NCBI GenBank assembly: GCA_032334055.1
Contig: JAUOZS010000001.1
Location: 3,620,001 to 3,684,000, forward strand
Length of the DNA: 64,000 bases
DNA from: Selenomonadales bacterium 4137-cl
Lineage (GTDB): Bacteria; Bacillota; Negativicutes; Sporomusales; UBA7701
Direction of reading: 5' to 3'
Under the pieces are notes generated by a model. That model was not told where the DNA came from and ran no database searches. It saw only the letters and a program-made list of their open reading frames with translations. The translations under genes and the position numbers were made by a program. This document shows positions 1-9,238 of this stretch, piece after piece; position 1 is the first letter of the stretch, and each line of letters starts with the position of its first letter.

Positions 1-1
1 G

Positions 2-1621
2 CTCCCGGACGACGTCCTGGCAATTCAGACGATAATCGGCCGGCTTCAGGCGAAGCAGTGCCGAACGGCGTCGGCCAGTTTCTGGCTTACCAAGAGCGGC
101 AATCTCCGCCTTATTTCCTGGTCGTTCACCGTGCTGCACGGCTCGGGGGATGAGGGCGATTATATCGTCGGCGTCGGACTCGATGTGACGGAGAGGGAGC
201 AGGCGGAGGAGAACCTGCGGATCAACAAGGAGCGTTACCAGGTCCTGTTCAACAGTGTGAATGATGCTGTTTTTGTCTATAGCCTGGCGAAGGGCGATCA
301 ACGGAGCCGCCTTATCGAGGTGAACGAGGTGGCTTGCGAGCGCCTGGGGTACCGCCGCGAGGAGTTGATCAAGCTTTCGCCGGCCGATATCGAACGGCCG
401 CTTATCACTGCCCAGATTCCGCTTATCGACCATAAGCTCCGCCAGCAGAAGCACGCTTTGTTCGAGGCGGTCCACCTGACCAAGACGGGTGAGGAGATCC
501 CGGTGGAGGTCAACGCCCACCTGTTTTCGTTGTATGGGCAGCCGACGGTGCTGTCGGTGGCGCGGGATATCACCGAACGCAAAGAACTGGAGGAAAAGCT
601 GCGGTTTATTACGATGCACGATTCGCTTACCGGGCTTTACAACCGGGCGTACTTCGACGAGGAGGTGCGCCGCCTGGAGGCTGCCCGCGAGCTTAAGGTC
701 GGGATTGTGGGCTGTGATGTGGACGGGCTTAAGCTGATCAACGATTCGATGGGTCATCAGGCCGGGGACGCATTGCTGCGCGCCGCCGCCGCGGCGATCG
801 CCAGCGCGGTCCGCGAGGGCGATTTCGTGGCCCGCGTCGGCGGGGACGAGTTCGTCGTCCTGCTGTACAATATCGACGCTACTGGCGTAAAGAGGGTTAT
901 GGACCGCATCCGCGCCGCAATCGCCAAGCAGAACGGCGCCGAGCCCGGACTGCCTCTGAGCATTTCCCTCGGGTGCGCGGTGGCGACCGAGGATACGAAG
1001 GATATCCATCAACTGCTGAAGGAAGCGGACGACCATATGTACCGCGAGAAGCTTCACCACAGCAAAAGCGCCCGCAGCATGCTGGTCCACGGACTCAAGA
1101 AGGCGCTGGAGGCCCGCGATTTTATCACCGACGGTCATGGTGAACGCCTTATGGACCTGATCGACAAGCTCGGCCGGACCATTGGCCTGGATGAGCGCGA
1201 TATGGCCGAACTCCGCCTGCTGGCGCAGTTTCACGATTTTGGCAAGGTGGGCGTCCCCGACCGCATCCTGTTCAAGCCCGGCCGGTTGACTGAGGAGGAG
1301 TACGCGGAGATGCAGCGCCACTCTGAGATCGGTCACCGCATCGCCCAATCGGTGCCCGATCTTTGCCCGATCGCCGACCGCATTCTTAAGCATCACGAGT
1401 GGTGGAACGGCCAGGGGTGCCCGCTGGGGCTCGCCGGGGAGGATATTCCCCTGGAGTGCCGCATCCTGTCGATCGCCGACGCGTATGATGCTATGACCAG
1501 CGACCGGCCTTATCGCAAGGCAATGCCGCCGGAGGATGCTTTGAAAGAGCTGCAACGTTTCAAGGGGCGGCAGTTTGATCCGCTGCTTGTGGACAAGTTC
1601 ATAAATGTGCTTAACCAGTAA
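2..1621 (+). CDS. PAS-PAS-GGDEF-HD-GYP c-di-GMP turnover protein, 5' end outside window
   Basis: The frame is open from base 2, so this is the C-terminal 539 residues of a longer protein. It begins inside a PAS/PAC module (ending GLDVTERE), followed by a second PAS (ending ARDITERKE), a diguanylate cyclase domain and an HD-GYP phosphodiesterase domain. The cyclase signature GGDEF is intact at about residues 280-284 of the fragment, with an RxxD inhibitory site (REGD) five residues upstream. The HD pair (HDFGK, near 411) and HHE are present, but the GYP motif reads GCP near 472-474. It probably makes and degrades c-di-GMP under a PAS-sensed signal. No membrane segment is visible in this part. 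Confidence 0.93.
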   Translation, partial: LPDDVLAIQTIIGRLQAKQCRTASASFWLTKSGNLRLISWSFTVLHGSGDEGDYIVGVGLDVTEREQAEENLRINKERYQVLFNSVNDAVFVYSLAKGDQRSRLIEVNEVACERLGYRREELIKLSPADIERPLITAQIPLIDHKLRQQKHALFEAVHLTKTGEEIPVEVNAHLFSLYGQPTVLSVARDITERKELEEKLRFITMHDSLTGLYNRAYFDEEVRRLEAARELKVGIVGCDVDGLKLINDSMGHQAGDALLRAAAAAIASAVREGDFVARVGGDEFVVLLYNIDATGVKRVMDRIRAAIAKQNGAEPGLPLSISLGCAVATEDTKDIHQLLKEADDHMYREKLHHSKSARSMLVHGLKKALEARDFITDGHGERLMDLIDKLGRTIGLDERDMAELRLLAQFHDFGKVGVPDRILFKPGRLTEEEYAEMQRHSEIGHRIAQSVPDLCPIADRILKHHEWWNGQGCPLGLAGEDIPLECRILSIADAYDAMTSDRPYRKAMPPEDALKELQRFKGRQFDPLLVDKFINVLNQ

Positions 1622-1630
1622 GAATGGATA

Positions 1631-1652
1631 AAGCGCCGGCATGCCGGCGCTT
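1631..1652. terminator. bidirectional terminator between convergent genes
   Basis: A perfect 22-base palindrome (core GCGCCGGC/GCCGGCGC) lies between the c-di-GMP gene and the convergent MFS gene. T-rich sequence follows on both strands. Confidence 0.75.
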
Positions 1653-1671
1653 ACATTTTGCGGTGTAATTG

Positions 1672-2886
1672 CTAACTTGCCTGCCCGCGGGGGACGAGGC
1701 GGTCTTCAGCCGCGCCTGCGCGACGCCGGTAGGCAAACCAGTAGAGGAAGTAGAGGGTAGCCAGCGCGGTTAAACCAGCTACCGCCAGGACTTTATCGGC
1801 CCCGAAGCGACCGGCAAGGTACCCGCCGGCCAGCATGGAGACGATGGCGGCCGGGGTCAGGATAGCGGTGACGGAGCCGTAGACGCGGCCGCGAAGGTCG
1901 GCGGCGGTGGCGAGGTCGCGCAGGGAGTGCAGGCCGACGAGCGCGGCGTAAAAGAAGACGTAGCCGCCGAAAACGGCCGCGGCGGCAAGGTAAAAACTTT
2001 GAACGAAAGCGAGAAGGATGAAGCTGCTGTAGTGGATGGTGAGGCCGGCCATGGCGAGCGCAAGGTGACTGCCTCGTTTCATGAGCCAGGGGCCGGCGAG
2101 GCTGCCGAGGATGCTGCCGATGCCGACAGCGGTCATGAAATAACCGTATTCCTGGTCGCCGCCGCCGAGGAAGCTTTTGACATAGACGACGAACAGGGGC
2201 AGTTGAAGGCGCAGAGACAACGTCCACATGAAGGCAACGGCGATCAGAAAGCGCAGCTTGGGGCTGGCGAGAATGTAGCGGAGGCCGGCGGCAACTTCGG
2301 GCAGCAGTTGCCGCGGCGTAGCGGCGGCGGCGTGGCGCGGAAGGCTGATGATGCGGCTGAGCGCGGCCACGACCAGATAGGCGGCGGCGGTGGCGACGAA
2401 GAGGGCGGCGGTGCTAAAGGCGGCGGTGGCGAGCCCGGCAAGGAGCGGCGCGAGCATCTTGGCGCAGTTGAGACTGGTAAGCACCGCGGAATTGCCGAGC
2501 AGGAAGCCGTCTTGTGTCATGATTTCGGTCATGAGCGCCGTGCGGACGGTAGTGATAACGGTGAGGAGCAGGGAGATGAGCAGCCACAGCGCGTATATCC
2601 ATATCAGGCTGGAACTGAGGCTCATCGCCGCAACGAGGACAGCCGTCGCTCCCGCCGCGGCCGCGAATACCGCCGCCCGGCTGTAGCGGTCGACGACGAC
2701 GCCGTAGACGGAGGCGAACAGGCGCGGGGTGAAGGTGAGGGCCGCAAACACGCCGACGTTGAGCGCACTTTGGGTCAAGTTGTATACGTAGATGGTCATG
2801 AGGAAGAAGATGAATTCGTAGCCGAAGGCGGACAGGATGTAGGCGATAATAAAGTTCGCGATGTTTTTCTTGCCGATTGTCTGCAC
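1672..2886 (-). CDS. MFS family transporter (drug/metabolite exporter type)
   Basis: A 404-residue integral membrane protein with about twelve hydrophobic segments and an MFS-like loop after the second segment (VVVDRYSR, near residues 62-69). The most similar families are the MFS_3/enterobactin-exporter-like permeases; the substrate cannot be read from the sequence. The GTG start at 2886 is supported by a GGAGG site eight bases upstream. It is divergent from an AraC regulator across a 160-bp gap, so the regulator is a plausible controller. An AT-rich patch near 2945-2960 could hold its promoter. Confidence 0.85.
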   Translation of the reverse strand: MQTIGKKNIANFIIAYILSAFGYEFIFFLMTIYVYNLTQSALNVGVFAALTFTPRLFASVYGVVVDRYSRAAVFAAAAGATAVLVAAMSLSSSLIWIYALWLLISLLLTVITTVRTALMTEIMTQDGFLLGNSAVLTSLNCAKMLAPLLAGLATAAFSTAALFVATAAAYLVVAALSRIISLPRHAAAATPRQLLPEVAAGLRYILASPKLRFLIAVAFMWTLSLRLQLPLFVVYVKSFLGGGDQEYGYFMTAVGIGSILGSLAGPWLMKRGSHLALAMAGLTIHYSSFILLAFVQSFYLAAAAVFGGYVFFYAALVGLHSLRDLATAADLRGRVYGSVTAILTPAAIVSMLAGGYLAGRFGADKVLAVAGLTALATLYFLYWFAYRRRAGAAEDRLVPRGQAS

Positions 2887-3046
2887 GGGATATTTCCTCC
2901 TTTTTGCGGTTAACTGAAAAGCGCTTTCCTCTCCGCCCCTAATTAGTATATAATGGTAGCCACAAGCGGGCTCGCGCTATATTACCATTGTCGGGACTTT
3001 AAGGGTCGTTTTCTTGTATTTTTTTGCGCTGTTGGGAGGCAACGTG

Positions 3047-3877
3047 GTGAACGGGCGAAACAGTTCCCCTGAAAACGCCATCAGCTATTTCCGTGCCGGC
3101 GACATCCAGGGGCTGGAGCTGTATCGCGGTGTCGGCGTCACCCGCCACGTGCCGCGGCATGTCCACGGGATGTTCAGCCTGAGCGTCGCCGAGGCGGGGG
3201 TGCGCATAAGCGAAAGCAAACGCCAAAAATACCGCATTACGCCCGGCTCGATCTTCGTGAGCGAGTGGGGCGAGGCGCACGCCGGCGATATTCCCAGCGG
3301 CACAAGTTATTCGAGCCGCTCGCTGCGGATAAGCCGGGAGCTTTTTGCTTCGCTGCTGGCGGAGCTGCCGGGCCGGGAAGCCTCGGAGGCCCATTTCCCC
3401 ATGCCGCTGGTGGACGATGCCGAGCTATACGGGAAAATTTTTTGCCTGCATATGCTGGTTGCGTCTCCGGAGTCGCAATTGGCCAAGGAGTGCCTGCTGC
3501 GGGAGGTTTTCTCCCTGCTGGTCAACCGCCACTCCCGGCGGAAGGACGACTGGCCGGCGGTCGGCGACGAGACGGCGGCGGTGCGGCGGGTGTGCGATTA
3601 TCTCGGTGACTGTTGCCGTGAGAATGTGTCGATCGGGACGCTGGCGGCGATCGCGGGGTTCAGCCCGTTCCATCTCTGCCGGGTTTTCGAGCGGGCGGTC
3701 GGCGTCCCCCCTCATGTTTACCAGTTGGATGTGCGCCTGACGAAGGCCGCCGAGCTGCTGGCCGGCGGCCGGAAAATCATCACCGTGGCGCTGGAAACGG
3801 GGTTCTGCGATCAAAGCCATTTCCATAAGGCGTTTAAGCGGAAGTTCGGGGTGACGCCCCGCCAGTATCTCAGATAA
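3047..3877 (+). CDS. AraC family transcriptional regulator
   Basis: An AraC/XylS-type activator of about 276 residues. The N-terminal half is a cupin-like ligand domain (HVPRHVHGMFSL, then PGSIFVSEWGEAHAG). The C-terminal 100 residues carry two helix-turn-helix motifs (LAAIAGFSPFHLCRVF and VALETGFCDQSHFHKAFK) and end in the family signature FGVTPRQYLR. The GTG at 3047 is preferred because GGGAGG sits seven bases before it. An ATG-like extension to 3014 lacks a ribosome site. The likely targets are the divergent MFS gene and the EamA gene downstream; no operator was identified. Confidence 0.9.
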   Translation: MNGRNSSPENAISYFRAGDIQGLELYRGVGVTRHVPRHVHGMFSLSVAEAGVRISESKRQKYRITPGSIFVSEWGEAHAGDIPSGTSYSSRSLRISRELFASLLAELPGREASEAHFPMPLVDDAELYGKIFCLHMLVASPESQLAKECLLREVFSLLVNRHSRRKDDWPAVGDETAAVRRVCDYLGDCCRENVSIGTLAAIAGFSPFHLCRVFERAVGVPPHVYQLDVRLTKAAELLAGGRKIITVALETGFCDQSHFHKAFKRKFGVTPRQYLR

Positions 3878-3882
3878 TACGC

Positions 3883-3912
3883 AACCGCCGGCGAGACGCC
3901 GGCGGTTTTTTT
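3883..3912 (+). terminator. Rho-independent terminator after the AraC gene
   Basis: GC-rich hairpin (ACCGCCGGC / GCCGGCGGT) followed by seven T residues, six bases after the stop codon. Confidence 0.92.
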
Positions 3913-4000
3913 GTGGCCGTTAACTGAGCAAGATTTTACAATATCCGTCGTTGCTGCCGCTCTTATCATAGTGGGGAGACATACTGCGGGAGGCGCGACG

Positions 4001-4981
4001 ATGGGACTGATCGGGGATAAGTGTGAGTCATCCGATAACGGCGGGAGGAGCGGGGAAGGGTTTGCTCTTGTCGCGGGGGCGCTGTGGGGAGTTAATTATG
4101 TGGTGGTTAAGCTCGTGCTGGCGACGGTGCCGGAGCCGCTGTTTCTCCTCATCCGCTTCGGGGCGGCGATCAGCCTGCTGCTGGCCTACGCGGCTTGGCG
4201 CGGCGAAAATGCCCGCATCGCCCCCGGCGATGTTCTGCCGGTTATTCTTCTAGGACTGTTCGGCGTCGGAGTGCAGAATGTCACCTGGACCTACGGCATC
4301 CACCGGACGACAGTGTCGTCCGCGGCTTTGTTGATCTGCACGGCGCCGCTGTTCACGCTTCTGTTTTCGGTCATCACCGGCCGGGAGAGGGCCGGCATGC
4401 TTCGCCTGCTCGGCACGGCGGCCGCATTTGCGGGCATTTATGTCATTGTCGTTACGACGCCGGGCTCGCGCCTGGAGTTCAGCTCGGCGGCATTTGTAGG
4501 CAATCTGCTTATCCTGGCCAGCGCTCTGCTGTTCGCTTTTTATTCGCTTGCCTCCCAGCCGCTGCTTCGGCGTTACTCGGCTGTCAAGCTGTTTACGCTT
4601 GCTTCGATCGTGGCGGTGCCGGTGCTGGTCGCCAACGCGGCGCTCGCCCCTCCGCAAGACGATGTGAGGTTGTCCGGGCAACTGGTGCTGGAGTTTTTAT
4701 ATCTGGAGTTTTTATATATCGTTGTTTTCGGCACGATCGTGGCGTTCGTGTGCTGGTTTCAGGGCATCGGCAGGACATCGCCGGTGAGGACGACCCTTTA
4801 TCAGTACACGACGCCGCTGGTAAGCACGCTGCTGAGCGTGACCATGTTAGGCGAGCCATTCAGCGGTGGCCAGGCGGCGGGCGCAGCCCTGATCTGCGGC
4901 GGCCTGATGGCGGCCCGTTATGATCGGACGGCTTTGACCGGTAGCCGCAGAAGAACGGGGAAAGCGGCAATATCGCCTTAG
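4001..4981 (+). CDS. EamA/DMT family permease
   Basis: A 326-residue drug/metabolite transporter with ten hydrophobic segments in two EamA repeats. The first repeat starts at ALVAGALWGVNYVVVK and the second near FVGNLLILASALLFAFYS. The ATG at 4001 has a GGGAGG site at the right distance; an in-frame extension to 3911 would run back into the terminator of the previous gene. Family members export amino acids or metabolites, but the substrate is not predictable. It is monocistronic as far as can be seen, with its own 5' region after the AraC terminator. Confidence 0.87.
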   Translation: MGLIGDKCESSDNGGRSGEGFALVAGALWGVNYVVVKLVLATVPEPLFLLIRFGAAISLLLAYAAWRGENARIAPGDVLPVILLGLFGVGVQNVTWTYGIHRTTVSSAALLICTAPLFTLLFSVITGRERAGMLRLLGTAAAFAGIYVIVVTTPGSRLEFSSAAFVGNLLILASALLFAFYSLASQPLLRRYSAVKLFTLASIVAVPVLVANAALAPPQDDVRLSGQLVLEFLYLEFLYIVVFGTIVAFVCWFQGIGRTSPVRTTLYQYTTPLVSTLLSVTMLGEPFSGGQAAGAALICGGLMAARYDRTALTGSRRRTGKAAISP

Positions 4982-5068
4982 CGAGTAATGCGGAAAATTA
5001 TGTCAGGAAGGGAACTGCAGGGCCGGAGACGAATATTAACAGGGTGGTTTGCGAAAGGGGATTTTTTC

Positions 5069-5863
5069 ATGCGCCTGATTTCGACCCTTCTGACACTGCT
5101 CCTTGCCCTTGCCCTGAGCGGCTGCGGCGCAACGAAACCCGTAGCGCCCCCGCCTGCGCCCCCGCCTGCGCCGCAGGCGAGGGAGACGCCGCAGTTCGCC
5201 AATATGCTGACAACAGCCGGCGGGGATACGGTTTCGCTCGACCCAACCACCGTTAAGGCGAACGGCAAAGATGTGTCGCTGGTGCTCCGGTTTACGAAGA
5301 GCATCGTCAAAAACGGCGTCAAGACCGAGAGCTGGGATGCCGTCTTCCGGCCATCGGAACGGCTGGTCGCCGTAAAGGCGAAGATGCTGTACGGCGAGGG
5401 CGGCCAGGTGCTTTCGGCCGATACGGCCGGCGGCGACTGGGAATATGTTATCCCCGGTTCGGACACGGAACGGATCATGGCGGCGGTGGTGACGTACTGC
5501 AAGAGCCGCGGCCTGACGGTGAACGCGACGCCGCCTCCGTACGCGCTGCCCGGTTTTAAATTTCTGGCCAAGTCGACGGACAACAATGCGTATTATCTTT
5601 ACAAATCGGCTTCGGTGCGGTCCGGGGGCGGACAGACGAGCGTCGAGGTACTGACGATCTACGAGACTGTCAAGGACGGCACCAAGTATGCGATATCGGC
5701 GGTGGACTTCCAGCCGGCGGCGAAGAAGTACCGCGCAACGACCAGGATGCTGTACGATGAGGCCGGAAAGATGCGGACAGCGCCGGGTGACCAGGGCTGG
5801 CAGCCCGTCGCGCCCCATTCGGTTTACGATATGCTGCTGGACGAAATAGCGCAGGACAGCTGA
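5069..5863 (+). CDS. secreted lipoprotein of unknown function
   Basis: A 264-residue protein with a lipoprotein signal peptide: Met-Arg, a hydrophobic stretch, then a lipobox LSGCG with the acceptor cysteine near residue 19. It continues into a short proline-rich linker (APPPAPPPAPQ) and a globular part without a recognisable family. The body may be a repeated beta-rich unit, since two similar stretches occur (VVLRFTK...FRPSERLVAVKAKMLYGEGG and TIYETVK...FQPAAKKYRATTRMLYDEAG). ATG 5069 has AAAGGGG upstream and makes the signal peptide start at residue 1, so it is preferred over the upstream start at 4988. Confidence 0.8.
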   Translation: MRLISTLLTLLLALALSGCGATKPVAPPPAPPPAPQARETPQFANMLTTAGGDTVSLDPTTVKANGKDVSLVLRFTKSIVKNGVKTESWDAVFRPSERLVAVKAKMLYGEGGQVLSADTAGGDWEYVIPGSDTERIMAAVVTYCKSRGLTVNATPPPYALPGFKFLAKSTDNNAYYLYKSASVRSGGGQTSVEVLTIYETVKDGTKYAISAVDFQPAAKKYRATTRMLYDEAGKMRTAPGDQGWQPVAPHSVYDMLLDEIAQDS

Positions 5864-5868
5864 AAAGC

Positions 5869-5898
5869 AAAGCGGATGCCGCCGGGCATCCGCTTTTT
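5869..5898. terminator. terminator between lipoprotein and PfpI genes
   Basis: Hairpin AAGCGGATGCC / GGCATCCGCTT with a four-base loop, flanked by A and T runs. It can serve both convergent genes. Confidence 0.88.
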
Positions 5899-5906
5899 CG
5901 TCCGGG

Positions 5907-6509
5907 TCACAGGGCGATCACGTCAACATCGTATTCGATTTTGCGGGCCACTTCCTGGGCAAGATCGGCGCCGAACAGTTCCCGCAGCAGGTAGAAGCCG
6001 AGCTCGAGGCCGGAGCTGACGCCGCCGGCGGTGACGATGGCGCCGTCGCGGACAACTTTGGCGGGCAGAACTTCGACGGAATAGGCCGCCAGTTCGGAAA
6101 AGGCAGTGTGATAGGTAGTGGCCTTGCGACCGGTGAGCAGACCCGCCTCAGCAAGCAGGAAAGCACCCGTGCAGACGGAGGTGACGAATCTGGCGCGTGT
6201 CTGCCGGTTGCGCAGGAACGCGAGGATGACCTGATTTTTCATCGCGGCCAGGCGACCTTTGCCGCCGGGAGCGACGATGATGTCGAGCGGCGGGCACTCG
6301 GCGAGAGTGGTATCGGGAATGATCCGCAGGCCGTTGAAGGCGGCTACCGGTTCGCGGTCTTCGGCCACGAGGAGGACGCGCGTGCTGTCTGGCCGGATTT
6401 TGTTGATATAGCTCAACACTTCATACGGGCCGACGAAGTCGAGTTCTTCGATCTGGGGAAAGAGGATAATGCCGATGGTAATCATGCTAACCACTCCTTC
6501 GGAACTCAT
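5907..6509 (-). CDS. DJ-1/PfpI family protein
   Basis: A 200-residue protein of the DJ-1/PfpI superfamily, AraC-regulator-like amidotransferase branch. The nucleophile-elbow cysteine is in VTSVCTGAFLLAEAG (near residue 103), and the acidic position is in the early FPQIEELDFVGPYEV stretch. Some relatives hydrate isonitriles or act as glyoxalase/deglycase-like enzymes; nothing here fixes the substrate. The end of the upstream iron-sulfur gene is only 40 bp away, so it may be the last gene of that transcript. Confidence 0.85.
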   Translation of the reverse strand: MSSEGVVSMITIGIILFPQIEELDFVGPYEVLSYINKIRPDSTRVLLVAEDREPVAAFNGLRIIPDTTLAECPPLDIIVAPGGKGRLAAMKNQVILAFLRNRQTRARFVTSVCTGAFLLAEAGLLTGRKATTYHTAFSELAAYSVEVLPAKVVRDGAIVTAGGVSSGLELGFYLLRELFGADLAQEVARKIEYDVDVIAL

Positions 6510-6548
6510 TATATGCGCCTTAGCGGCTGGTCGGCCTGCCCGACAGCG

Positions 6549-7208
6549 TTACTCCGGATAAAGGCTGGCAGCAAAGGCCGTCTGGCCGTTGGTCCGGATA
6601 AAGGCGGTGGGGCATAGGCGCGCGCAAGCCCGGCAGGCGCCGCAGCCGTTGCTAGCCGCGCCCGGCGCATAGCTTATCCGCAGCTTTGTTCCTTTATCAA
6701 GAAAGGTCAGATAGCTTCTGCCTATTTTCCGGCAGACGGCGACGCAGCGGCCGCAGAGAATGCACCCCTTGGCCATTTCCGGCAATGCGGATTCGCTTTG
6801 CGCCCCACCGACGCCACTGGCGGCTCGCGGCGGGGCGACCGCGACGCCGGCCGCCTCCGCGGCGGCGAGCACGTCGTTTAGCAGGGCGGCGACCGCTTGC
6901 TCCCGGAAGGGAGCCCGCGCTTGCAGCATTTGCGCAGCCAGAGCCCTCAGACGGTGTATGGCGGGGGATGCGGTGCGTATTTCCAGCCCGGAGGCGCTGG
7001 GAAGCGTACAGGCGTGGCTTGCCTTCCACCGGCCCTGGCTGAACACTTCGACGATGCACAGGCTGCAGCGGCGCTGCGCGCCAAGCCGGGTATGATAACA
7101 CAGCGCCGGTATATTGAAACCTGCCGCCAGCAAGGCCGGCAGCAGCGGCTCGCCCGCCGAAACCGCCAACGGTTGCCCGTCCACGATGATGGTTATGGTC
7201 TCATTCAC
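6549..7208 (-). CDS. NuoG/HydA-N-terminal-like iron-sulfur protein
   Basis: A 219-residue iron-sulfur subunit. The first 75 residues are a 2Fe-2S ferredoxin fold with ligands C37, C48, C51 and C67. Near residues 148-195 are two 4Fe-4S motifs (CILCGRCVAVCRK and CGACRACARLC). It lacks the His-ligated cluster domain that normally follows the 2Fe-2S domain in NuoG and [FeFe]-hydrogenase, and it has no catalytic domain, so it is an electron-relay subunit. Its start overlaps the NuoF-like gene by four bases (translational coupling). It probably docks on the NuoEF-like pair and passes electrons to or from ferredoxin. Confidence 0.87.
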   Translation of the reverse strand: MNETITIIVDGQPLAVSAGEPLLPALLAAGFNIPALCYHTRLGAQRRCSLCIVEVFSQGRWKASHACTLPSASGLEIRTASPAIHRLRALAAQMLQARAPFREQAVAALLNDVLAAAEAAGVAVAPPRAASGVGGAQSESALPEMAKGCILCGRCVAVCRKIGRSYLTFLDKGTKLRISYAPGAASNGCGACRACARLCPTAFIRTNGQTAFAASLYPE

Positions 7209-9238
7209 AGCCGGTCACCTCCGGAAACCGCCCGGATGGCATAATGGGGGCAGATCTCGGCGCAAATCCGGCAGCGAGTGCACTTCTCATGGTCGAAGGT
7301 GTAGCCGAGCGGGCCCTTGCCGGCCTGATAGCTGATCGCCTGCACCGGGCAATCCAGGCAACCCCGGCAGTCGGTGCAGCGGGAGGGGATGATCTCGAAA
7401 CGGATCAGGGGTTTACAGGATAGTGCCGGGCAGATGCCGGCCAGGTGGGCCTCGCATTCACTGCGGAAATGGCGGATGGTCGTCAGCAGGGGGTTTATGG
7501 CCGTTCGGCCCAGTGCGCACAGCGACAGGTCGGCGACGGCCCGGCTCAGTTCCGCGAGTTCGTCGATAAGGCCCGGGGCTCCTTTGCCGGATGTCAGTTC
7601 TTCCAGCAGGCCGGTAATGCGGGCGAGGCCGTCCCGGCAAAACAGGCACTGGCCGCAGGATTCGTCGGCCATGAAGCTGCTCAGGTGCCGGGCCAGGTCT
7701 ACCACGCAGCGCGAATGATTGAGGACGACCAGTCCGCCGGAGCCGATCATCGCCCCTGCCGTAGACAGCGAGGAATAGTCGAGGGCAAAATCGGTGTAGG
7801 GAACGATGCCGCCGGAGGGCCCGCCGATCTGCAGCGCTTTGACTTCATCAGGCGAGGCGCCGCCGATTCTTTCGACGACCGTCCGGGCGCCGTCGCCCAA
7901 GGGCACTTCAATAAAGCCGGTATTTGGTATATCGCCGGTAAGGCAGAAAATTTTCGTTCCCGGGCTGTCGGCGTTGCCGGCCTCGCGGAAGGCGGCGGCG
8001 CCGCGGGCGATAATCCACGGGACGTTGGCGAGCGTTTCCACGTTGTTGATAACGGTGGGATGCCCGTAGAAACCCTGCTGCGCCGGGTACGGCGGACGCG
8101 GCCATGGTTCGCCGCGCCGGCCCTGCATAACCTGGAGCAGGGACGATTCTTCGCCGCAGACGAACGCGCCGCCGCTCTGAATGATACCGACCTTAAGGGA
8201 AAAGTTCGTTCCCAGTATCTCTTCGCCCAGCAGTCCGGCGGCCCGGGCATCGCCGACGGCCCGGCGCAGTCTCGCCACCGCCAGCGGGTACTCGTGCCGC
8301 ACGAATATGTATGCCTCGCCGGCTCCGCAGGCATATGCGGCCAGTATTATCCCTTCGAGCACCCGGTGGGGGTCGCTTTCCATCAGCGTCCGGTCCATGT
8401 AGGCCCCCGGGTCGCCTTCATCCGCGTTGGCAATGACAAACCGCCGCGGGTCGCGGCTGGCGGCCGCGGTTTCCCATTTCCGGCCGGTATAAAAGCCGCC
8501 GCCGCCCCTGCCCCTAAGGCCGGAGGCGGTAATTTCGGCAATTATGTCGTCCGGGGTACGCTCTAACAAAGCCTTGGCAAGGGCGAAATAGCCGCCGGTG
8601 GCGACGTATTCCGGCAGGCTGAGGGGGTCGATCAGGCCGCAGTTACCGGTGATGCGGCGTTTTTGATGCTCGAAAAAAGCGGCGAACGCTGCTCTTGGCG
8701 CCTTTACTGTTTCCAGATCCTCGAACCCGGTCAGCAACCCGGGGCAGCGTTCGCGCAGCACGAGCCATGCGCCCTGCTGCATGGAGCGCTGCTGGGCGGT
8801 GCGAATGATCGGCCAGTGAACTTCACTGGAGACCTCCCCGAAAATGTGGTGCAGACCGTCGGGAGTCCGGACGTCGACCAGCGGCTCGGCGTAGCAGGCA
8901 CCGATACAGCCGACGTTGCGTACGATTACGCGGTTGACAAAATCCGGCCGGGCCGCCAGCCGGGCCGCCCACGGCGCCGCGCCGGCCGCTTGGCCGCAGG
9001 AGGCCATCCCGACGCTGATGCGGGACATATTGGCTGGGCATAGGTCGGCGTGACCCTGTTCGGCTATTGCCCGGAGGGCGGGCGGTATCGCCCGCAATCC
9101 GTAGCGGACAGCCAATAACGGGGGGATTTCCTGAGGCGCTTTAGAAGGCACCGGGGCGGCGGGGGGCGGGGGGGTATAATGCTTAGGGGGCAGTTGCATT
9201 TTCGCCCTGACGAATAAGTCTTCAGCCGCGCTTTGCAT
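7205..9238 (-). CDS. nuoF: NuoF-like NADH-binding flavoprotein subunit with extra ferredoxin domains
   Basis: A 677-residue protein arranged like the beta subunits of bifurcating hydrogenases. It has a proline-rich N-terminus, a thioredoxin-fold 2Fe-2S region (CPAN...MASCGQ... NVGCIGACYAEP), an FMN/NADH-binding domain (GRGGGGFYTGRKW; NADEGDPGAYMD), an SLBB domain, the NuoF 4Fe-4S motif SCGQCLFCRDG, and two C-terminal ferredoxin clusters (CTDCRGCLDCP, CTRCRICAEICP). The domains indicate that it transfers electrons between NAD(H) and ferredoxin. It overlaps both neighbours. A hydrogenase or formate dehydrogenase catalytic subunit is absent from the locus. Confidence 0.92.
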   Translation of the reverse strand: MQSAAEDLFVRAKMQLPPKHYTPPPPAAPVPSKAPQEIPPLLAVRYGLRAIPPALRAIAEQGHADLCPANMSRISVGMASCGQAAGAAPWAARLAARPDFVNRVIVRNVGCIGACYAEPLVDVRTPDGLHHIFGEVSSEVHWPIIRTAQQRSMQQGAWLVLRERCPGLLTGFEDLETVKAPRAAFAAFFEHQKRRITGNCGLIDPLSLPEYVATGGYFALAKALLERTPDDIIAEITASGLRGRGGGGFYTGRKWETAAASRDPRRFVIANADEGDPGAYMDRTLMESDPHRVLEGIILAAYACGAGEAYIFVRHEYPLAVARLRRAVGDARAAGLLGEEILGTNFSLKVGIIQSGGAFVCGEESSLLQVMQGRRGEPWPRPPYPAQQGFYGHPTVINNVETLANVPWIIARGAAAFREAGNADSPGTKIFCLTGDIPNTGFIEVPLGDGARTVVERIGGASPDEVKALQIGGPSGGIVPYTDFALDYSSLSTAGAMIGSGGLVVLNHSRCVVDLARHLSSFMADESCGQCLFCRDGLARITGLLEELTSGKGAPGLIDELAELSRAVADLSLCALGRTAINPLLTTIRHFRSECEAHLAGICPALSCKPLIRFEIIPSRCTDCRGCLDCPVQAISYQAGKGPLGYTFDHEKCTRCRICAEICPHYAIRAVSGGDRL

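Noticed and set aside
1927..2913. 328-codon open frame on the plus strand
   Set aside because: Antisense to the MFS gene, with composition (Glu/Gly/Ala-rich, no domain) typical of a GC-rich shadow frame.
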